From Bacillus salacetis (GTDB lineage Bacteria > Bacillota > Bacilli > Bacillales > Bacillaceae_B), in the NCBI RefSeq assembly GCF_003581585.1, contig NZ_QXIR01000037.1, positions 1 through 53,109 on the forward strand: DNA of 53,109 nucleotides, in the 5' to 3' direction. The translations under genes and the position numbers were made by a program. This document shows positions 48,484 to 53,109 of this stretch, piece by piece. Within the stretch, counting starts at the first letter, position 1, and the number at the start of each line of letters is the position of its first letter. The notes under the pieces were generated by a model. It worked only from the letters and a program-made list of their open reading frames with translations. It made no database searches and was not told where the DNA came from.

Positions 48484-49329
48484 CTATAACTGCATACCTT
48501 TGAACGTGTCGCCGCCTTCGATTGTGCCGTTTTCAAAGCCTTTATAGAACCATGTCTTTCTTTGCTCCGAGGTTCCATGGGTGAAGCTCTCCGGGACCGC
48601 ATATCCTCCAGCTCTTTTCTGGATGGTGTCATCTCCCACCGCACTTGCTGCCGTCAAGGCTTCCTCCAGGTCCCCTTCCTCAAGCAGGTCCAGCCCTTGT
48701 GCATGATTCGCCCAGACCCCTGCATAGTAATCTGCCTGCAGTTCAAACCGGACAAGGTATTTATTGAATTCCTCCTCACTCAATCGATTTCGGAGCGGCA
48801 TGACTTCATCACTGGTGCCCAGCAATGTCTGTACATGGTGACCGACCTCATGGGCAATCACATAAGCCATCGCAAAGTCACCCGGTGCCTTGAATTTTTG
48901 CTGTAGTTCATTATAAAAACTCAAGTCAATATAAAGCTTCTGATCTCCCGGACAGTAGAACGGGCCCACTGCCGAGCTGGACGTGCCGCATGCTGATTGG
49001 ACACTATCAGTATATAGGACAAGGGCCGGCTCCTTGTATGTCTTTCCCTGCTCTTCAAATATCCCCGACCACACTTCCTCCGTATCTGCAAGAACGACCG
49101 ATACAAAATCAGCAAGTTCTTCTTCCTGCTGTGTTGCCTGATAAGGCTCGCTGGTTTCTGTACCCGTCCCTCCAAAACCGTTCAGCAGGGCTCCGGGATC
49201 TCCGCCAAGAAACGTGAATAGAAGGACAAGGATGATCCCTCCTATACCCCCGCCTGCCGCAATGGCCTTGCCCCCCATCCCGCGGCGGTCCTCCACATTA
49301 GAACTTCCTCTTCTGCCTTTCCATTTCAT
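48484..49329 (-). CDS. YpfJ-family neutral zinc metallopeptidase
   Basis: A 281-residue membrane-anchored protein: a basic glycine-rich N-terminus, one helix (about 22-41), then an extracytoplasmic domain. The zinc motif HEVGH is at residues 160-164, and CGTSSSAVGPFYCPGDQ, a usual family landmark, precedes it. The DYYAGVWANHAQ segment supplies another ligand region. Family function is unproven; proteolysis outside the membrane is likely. Preceded by GGAGGACAC before the ATG. Monocistronic. Confidence 0.88.
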   Translation of the reverse strand: MKWKGRRGSSNVEDRRGMGGKAIAAGGGIGGIILVLLFTFLGGDPGALLNGFGGTGTETSEPYQATQQEEELADFVSVVLADTEEVWSGIFEEQGKTYKEPALVLYTDSVQSACGTSSSAVGPFYCPGDQKLYIDLSFYNELQQKFKAPGDFAMAYVIAHEVGHHVQTLLGTSDEVMPLRNRLSEEEFNKYLVRFELQADYYAGVWANHAQGLDLLEEGDLEEALTAASAVGDDTIQKRAGGYAVPESFTHGTSEQRKTWFYKGFENGTIEGGDTFKGMQL

Positions 49330-49458
49330 TATGTGTCCTCCCGTGTATGTTGGTGTATACCTTTTATACCCGGGATTGCAAAAAAATATTATTGTAATCT
49401 TAAAAAAGGGATTGGATTTCCATAAATAGTATACTATTGTTATAGGTTTTTAATATAA

Positions 49459-49627
49459 GGCTCTTTTCTTGTACTTTTTGCTGTATGATACAAATTCGAA
49501 AATATTCCGGCATGAGGTACACAGGAAAGAAAAGAGCTGTTTCCTGTGCATAGATAAACCCCAAGCTCGAAGGGGAAAATCCTGCATAGAGGATTTTTTC
49601 GAAAGCAGTAATCCAACCAAAACAGCC
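49459..49627 (+). mobile_element. Diverged MITE-like element copy H (169 bp)
   Basis: Starts GGCTCTTTTCTT and ends AAAACAGCC. The interior keeps AAAGAAAAGAGCTG and the AAAATCC/GGATTTTTTC hairpin but is otherwise diverged. The flanking AT-rich sequence shows only a rough 8-bp match. It ends 26 bp before the amidase start, so the amidase promoter could lie within it. Confidence 0.65.
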
Positions 49628-49652
49628 TTAATTAAAGAAAGGAACCAACACC

Positions 49653-51119
49653 ATGCTGAATCCAAAACTGGAAGGACTAAAGAAAGACTGGCTTATCGAA
49701 GCAGGTATCGGCGATATCCAGAAAAAGTTACATAACAATGAGATCACATCACAGGACCTTGTCTTGATGTATTTCGACAGGATTGCGGAGCTTGATCAGT
49801 CGGGCCCTGCCATCAATTCAATCATTGAAACCAATCCCGATGCACTTCATATTGCTGCAAGCCTTGATTACGAAAGAAGAACAAAAGGGAGCCGTGGCCC
49901 GCTCCACGGGATTCCTGTGCTACTGAAAGACAATATTGACACAGGGGACAGCATGCATACAAGTGCTGGTTCGATGGTGCTTTCGGAACACTATGCTGAG
50001 GATGATGCTTTTCTTGTAAAAAAACTTCGGGAAGCTGGAGCGGTCATTCTTGGAAAAACCAACTTGACCGAGTGGGCCAACTTCATGGGAGAAGAAATGC
50101 CGACAGGATACAGTTCCAGAGGCGGGCAGGTATTGAATCCCTATGATGCAGATTTCATGGTCGGCGGCTCAAGTGCCGGTTCAGCTGCGGCCATCGCCGC
50201 CAACCTCGCAGTTGTATCGGTGGGTACAGAAACGTCCGGCTCCATTCTGAGCCCGGCAAGCCAAAATTCGCTGGTCGGAATCAAACCGACCGTCGGATTA
50301 ATCAGCCGGACGGGGGTCATCCCGATTTCCCACACTCAGGACACCGCCGGCCCTATAGCCCGGACTGTAACAGACGCGGTTCACCTGCTTCAGGCACTGC
50401 AGGGTGTGGATGGAAAAGACGCGGTAACCGCAGCGAATGAGCTAGTGGAAACGGACTTCACTGACCACCTGCTGGCAAACGGACTTTCTGGAAAGAAAAT
50501 CGGCATTGCCCGCAGCACGTATTTCGATTACCTGGATGAGTCCAAGCTGGAGATCATGAATGCTGCTGTGGAGAAATTGGGGGAATTGGGAGCCGAAGTG
50601 ATCGATTCTGTCGAAATTCCATCCACAGAGGCAGATTGGGATATCAATGTGCTTCTGTACGAATTCAAATCAGGGGTTAATGCTTATTTAAAAACGGTGG
50701 ATCCATCTGTGGGCGTCCGGACCCTCAGCGATATCATCCGTTCGAATAATGAAATCGGCGAAGACGCCTTGAAGTATGGCCAGAGGGTATTGGAGGAATC
50801 AGAAGAAACCAGTGGCCTGACAGACCCGGTCTATCTGAAGAGTCTGGAAAAGGATCAATACCTTTCCAAGACCAATGGGATAGATGCTGTGATGAAAGAA
50901 CATGGACTCGATGCCATCGTATTCCCGAACAACTTCGGCGCCATGATCCCTGCCAAAGCCGGATACCCGTCCATCACAGTGCCAGCCGGCTTCACACCAG
51001 AAGGAGAACCGATAGAAATCACCTTTACCGGAGGAGCATTCAGTGAACCGGCCTTGATTGAAATCGCTTATGGATTTGAGCAGGGAACGGAACACCGCAG
51101 GGCCCCGAAGATTTTGTGA
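49653..51119 (+). CDS. Amidase-signature-family amidase
   Basis: A 488-residue amidase hydrolysing an amide bond. Catalytic triad by motif: Lys in [10 protein letters not shown] near residue 92, Ser in [17 protein letters not shown] near 172-176, and nucleophile Ser in [12 protein letters not shown] near 196. No gatB/gatC neighbours, so it is not the glutamyl-tRNA amidotransferase subunit. The C-terminal [11 protein letters not shown] is family-typical. AAAGGA precedes the ATG. Substrate unknown. Confidence 0.9.
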   Translation: MLNPKLEGLKKDWLIEAGIGDIQKKLHNNEITSQDLVLMYFDRIAELDQSGPAINSIIETNPDALHIAASLDYERRTKGSRGPLHGIPVLLKDNIDTGDSMHTSAGSMVLSEHYAEDDAFLVKKLREAGAVILGKTNLTEWANFMGEEMPTGYSSRGGQVLNPYDADFMVGGSSAGSAAAIAANLAVVSVGTETSGSILSPASQNSLVGIKPTVGLISRTGVIPISHTQDTAGPIARTVTDAVHLLQALQGVDGKDAVTAANELVETDFTDHLLANGLSGKKIGIARSTYFDYLDESKLEIMNAAVEKLGELGAEVIDSVEIPSTEADWDINVLLYEFKSGVNAYLKTVDPSVGVRTLSDIIRSNNEIGEDALKYGQRVLEESEETSGLTDPVYLKSLEKDQYLSKTNGIDAVMKEHGLDAIVFPNNFGAMIPAKAGYPSITVPAGFTPEGEPIEITFTGGAFSEPALIEIAYGFEQGTEHRRAPKIL

Positions 51120-51129
51120 CAATCACTAC

Positions 51130-51168
51130 CCGGGTTCTCGTGGCGTGCCTGTCACAACCCGGTTTTTG
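51130..51168 (+). terminator. Terminator of the amidase gene
   Basis: CCGGGTT and AACCCGG stem followed by TTTTTGTC. Its loop contains the GTGCCTGTCAC motif. Confidence 0.65.
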
Positions 51169-51180
51169 TCGAATAACAAG

Positions 51181-51216
51181 GCCCGCTATCCTCATTGGGA
51201 TAGCGGGCTTCTTTTT
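51181..51216. terminator. Terminator between amidase and ABC exporter
   Basis: GCCCGCTATC and GATAGCGGGC around an 8-nt loop, followed by TTCTTTTT. Overlaps the exporter's stop region. Confidence 0.7.
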
Positions 51217-52927
51217 AATGCTGATGGGCATGCAGTTTTGCAAATATCCCATTTTCGTGTGACAATAATTCGGCATGTGAACCGTCTTCTGCAATCCCGT
51301 TTTCGGTGATGACCATGATCCTGTCGGCTTTTTTGATCGTTGCCAGACGGTGGGCGATGATCAGCGTCGTTCGGTCTTTGGACAGGTCATTCAACGCCTC
51401 CTGGATGATGGATTCTGTTTCGGTATCAAGTGCCGAGGTTGCTTCATCCAGAATCAGGATCGCCGGGTCCTTCAGGAACATCCGGGCAATCGCCAGCCTC
51501 TGCTTCTGTCCTCCGGAAAGCTTGAGTCCCCTTTCCCCGATCTGTGTGTCATACCCGTCAGGCAGTGATGCAATCAATTCCGTCAGGTGCGCTTTCCGCA
51601 CTGCTTCTTCAATCTCTTCCTGGCCGGCCCCCAGCTTTCCATAAGCAATGTTCTCGCGGAGTGTACCGGTGAATAAAAACACATCCTGCTGAACAATTCC
51701 GATATTGGCCCTCAGCGACTCTTTGGTCATATCGCGGATATCCATCCCGTCTACGGTGACAGCCCCTGCTTCCACATCATAAAAACGGGGGATCAATGAA
51801 CAAATTGTTGTTTTTCCGGCTCCTGATGGCCCTACAAACGCAACAGTTGTGCCAGCTTGGATAGAAAAGGACATGTCATTCAGGATCGTACGGTTGTTTT
51901 CATAGCCGAAGCTGACATCCTTGAAGCGGATATCCCCTCTTAAAGCCGGCACTTCTATGGCATCCGGCCTGTTCTCGATGTCCGGCTCCATTTCCATCAA
52001 TTCAGAGAATCTCTTGAATCCTGCCATTCCTTTTGGATACAGCTCCAGGAGGGCACTGATTTTATCAATCGGCTTGAATAAAGCATTTAGGTACAGAATG
52101 AAGGCGACAAGTTCGCCATACGATAACTCCCCTGTAAAGCTGAGCCACGCTCCGTACACGAGGATGGCCAGTGTCATCAGCCTTGTCGTGATATAGATTC
52201 CCGACAAGTTCCAGCTCATCACCTTGTAAGCCTGCAGCTTCGATTTACGGAAGAACATGTTGTTGACGTTGAAACGCTTTTTTTCATATTCTTCATTTGT
52301 AAAAGATTGGACAACGCGTGCTCCCGATACGCTGTCTTCGACACGGGCATTGACATCGGCGATATTTCCGTACATCTTCGTCCAGGCTGCATTCATCTTA
52401 ATGTTGGAATAGGAAATCAGCCAGATCAGGAACGGAACGATGATGATGGCGACAAGTGCCAGCTTCACATTGATGGTGAGCATGATCCAGAACGCACCGA
52501 TGAAGGTCATGATGGCAATGAAGAAGTCTTCCGGCCCATGGTGGGCAAGCTCCCCGATATCCATCAAGTCATTCGTGATGCGGCTCATGATATGGCCGGT
52601 TTTCGTATTATCAAAGAAACGGAAAGACTGCCGCTGGACATGGTTGAACAGTTCACGGCGCATATCGGTTTCAATGTTGATTCCCAGTTTATGCCCCCAG
52701 TAGTTCACGACAAACTGCATTCCCGAGCTCATCACATACAGCGTCAAGAGCCCCGCGCTCACTGCCGTAATGGTGGCCCAGTTTCCTTTCGGCAGAAGTT
52801 CATCAATGAACCATGATACCGCCAGCGGAAAGCCGAGTTCCAGAAGCCCGACAAGCATGGCACAGAAAAAGTCTATGTAAAACAGCTTTTTATGAGGACG
52901 GTAATAGCTGAAAAAACGCTTGATCAT
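51215..52927 (-). CDS. ABC exporter, fused permease and ATPase
   Basis: A 570-residue half-transporter: six membrane helices in residues 1-315, then an ATPase domain with Walker A GPSGAGKTT near 370, Q-loop VQQDVFLFTG, signature LSGGQKQRLAIARM near 477, Walker B AILILDEATSALD and switch IIAHRL. It should work as a homodimer exporting lipids, drugs or peptides. The start is placed at MIKRFFSYYRPHKK; the GAGGTG before it overlaps a longer frame. Monocistronic here. Substrate unknown. Confidence 0.9.
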   Translation of the reverse strand: MIKRFFSYYRPHKKLFYIDFFCAMLVGLLELGFPLAVSWFIDELLPKGNWATITAVSAGLLTLYVMSSGMQFVVNYWGHKLGINIETDMRRELFNHVQRQSFRFFDNTKTGHIMSRITNDLMDIGELAHHGPEDFFIAIMTFIGAFWIMLTINVKLALVAIIIVPFLIWLISYSNIKMNAAWTKMYGNIADVNARVEDSVSGARVVQSFTNEEYEKKRFNVNNMFFRKSKLQAYKVMSWNLSGIYITTRLMTLAILVYGAWLSFTGELSYGELVAFILYLNALFKPIDKISALLELYPKGMAGFKRFSELMEMEPDIENRPDAIEVPALRGDIRFKDVSFGYENNRTILNDMSFSIQAGTTVAFVGPSGAGKTTICSLIPRFYDVEAGAVTVDGMDIRDMTKESLRANIGIVQQDVFLFTGTLRENIAYGKLGAGQEEIEEAVRKAHLTELIASLPDGYDTQIGERGLKLSGGQKQRLAIARMFLKDPAILILDEATSALDTETESIIQEALNDLSKDRTTLIIAHRLATIKKADRIMVITENGIAEDGSHAELLSHENGIFAKLHAHQH

Positions 52928-53109
52928 AGGTGGACACCTCATTTCGATAGTTTAAAAGTTAAAGTACATTACGATTATACTTAATTTCGGGTGTCTAAGG
53001 AATTATTTTTTTGTTTTGGAGTGAGGTGGGTCAGTATTTTTGGCTAACGACGATTTCGGGTTGTTTATCGGCGGTTTTTAAAATTTATCAGCGATTCTGC
53101 GGATATATC

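Noticed and set aside
49653..51119. Amidase as GatA of the tRNA amidotransferase
   Set aside because: No gatC or gatB neighbours, and sequence details fit stand-alone amidases.

Overview
The window is a stretch of a chromosome from a spore-forming Bacillaceae (Bacillus sensu lato). Base composition is moderate, ribosome binding sites are strong AGGAGG types, and TTG/GTG starts are frequent. Many genes have clear Bacillus counterparts: YhcN/YlaJ sporulation lipoprotein, GsiB-like KGG protein, YugI S1 protein, YcgT-type ferredoxin reductase, argGH. Species cannot be fixed from sequence alone. It is mostly core and near-core genome. I see no prophage, integrase, transposase gene, CRISPR array, rRNA or tRNA.

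Layout. 0-2 kb: zinc alcohol dehydrogenase, then a DoxX-type membrane protein behind two Rex-like redox operators. 2.2-5.7 kb: cyanophycinase and cyanophycin synthetase as a two-gene operon behind a sigma-B-like promoter. 5.8-7.0 kb: zinc-independent ribosomal proteins L33, S14 and L31 with two Zur-like boxes; a second L31 paralogue sits at 10.6 kb. 7.1-10.3 kb: chemoreceptor, LysR regulator and divergent SDR oxidoreductase. 11.2-14.7 kb: a three-gene cluster of unknown function, its first gene frameshifted. 15.4-20.5 kb: two DHA2 multidrug transporters, a nitroreductase, a KGG stress protein and two small zinc-ribbon proteins. 20.8-23.5 kb: argGH with ARG boxes. 24-25.4 kb: VWA lipoprotein. 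26-31.1 kb: complete iron-siderophore ABC importer, divergent from a ferredoxin-NADP reductase across a perfect Fur box. 31.3-35.6 kb: thioesterase and class I ribonucleotide reductase operon under a cobalamin riboswitch with its own terminator. 35.9-41.6 kb: a regulatory stretch with two paralogous HTH-PAS regulators, an orphan histidine kinase, an S1 protein and an RsbT-like kinase. 41.7-45.1 kb: M29 aminopeptidase, then an ECF sigma / PadR / HAAS-SEDS operon. 45.4-53 kb: FMN reductase, DUF2243 and CtaG-type membrane proteins, sporulation lipoprotein, YpfJ-type zinc peptidase, amidase and an ABC exporter.

The most notable non-coding feature is a dispersed non-autonomous element. It is about 192 bp, ends in GGCTCTTTTCG / GGCTGTTTTCG inverted repeats, and occurs at least eight times in 53 kb. 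Three copies have exact 8-bp target duplications. One insertion rebuilt the stop codon of the SDR gene. Other repeats are a 25-bp palindromic tandem array after the ferredoxin reductase and a 52-bp tandem repeat near argH.

Most distinctive systems: (1) the ECF-PadR-SEDS operon, with an apparent ECF-type promoter; (2) the HTH-PAS regulators with GTGGC-N6-GCCAC operators; (3) the B12-riboswitch-controlled thioesterase-nrdAB unit; (4) the cyanophycin operon with a general-stress promoter; (5) the MITE family.
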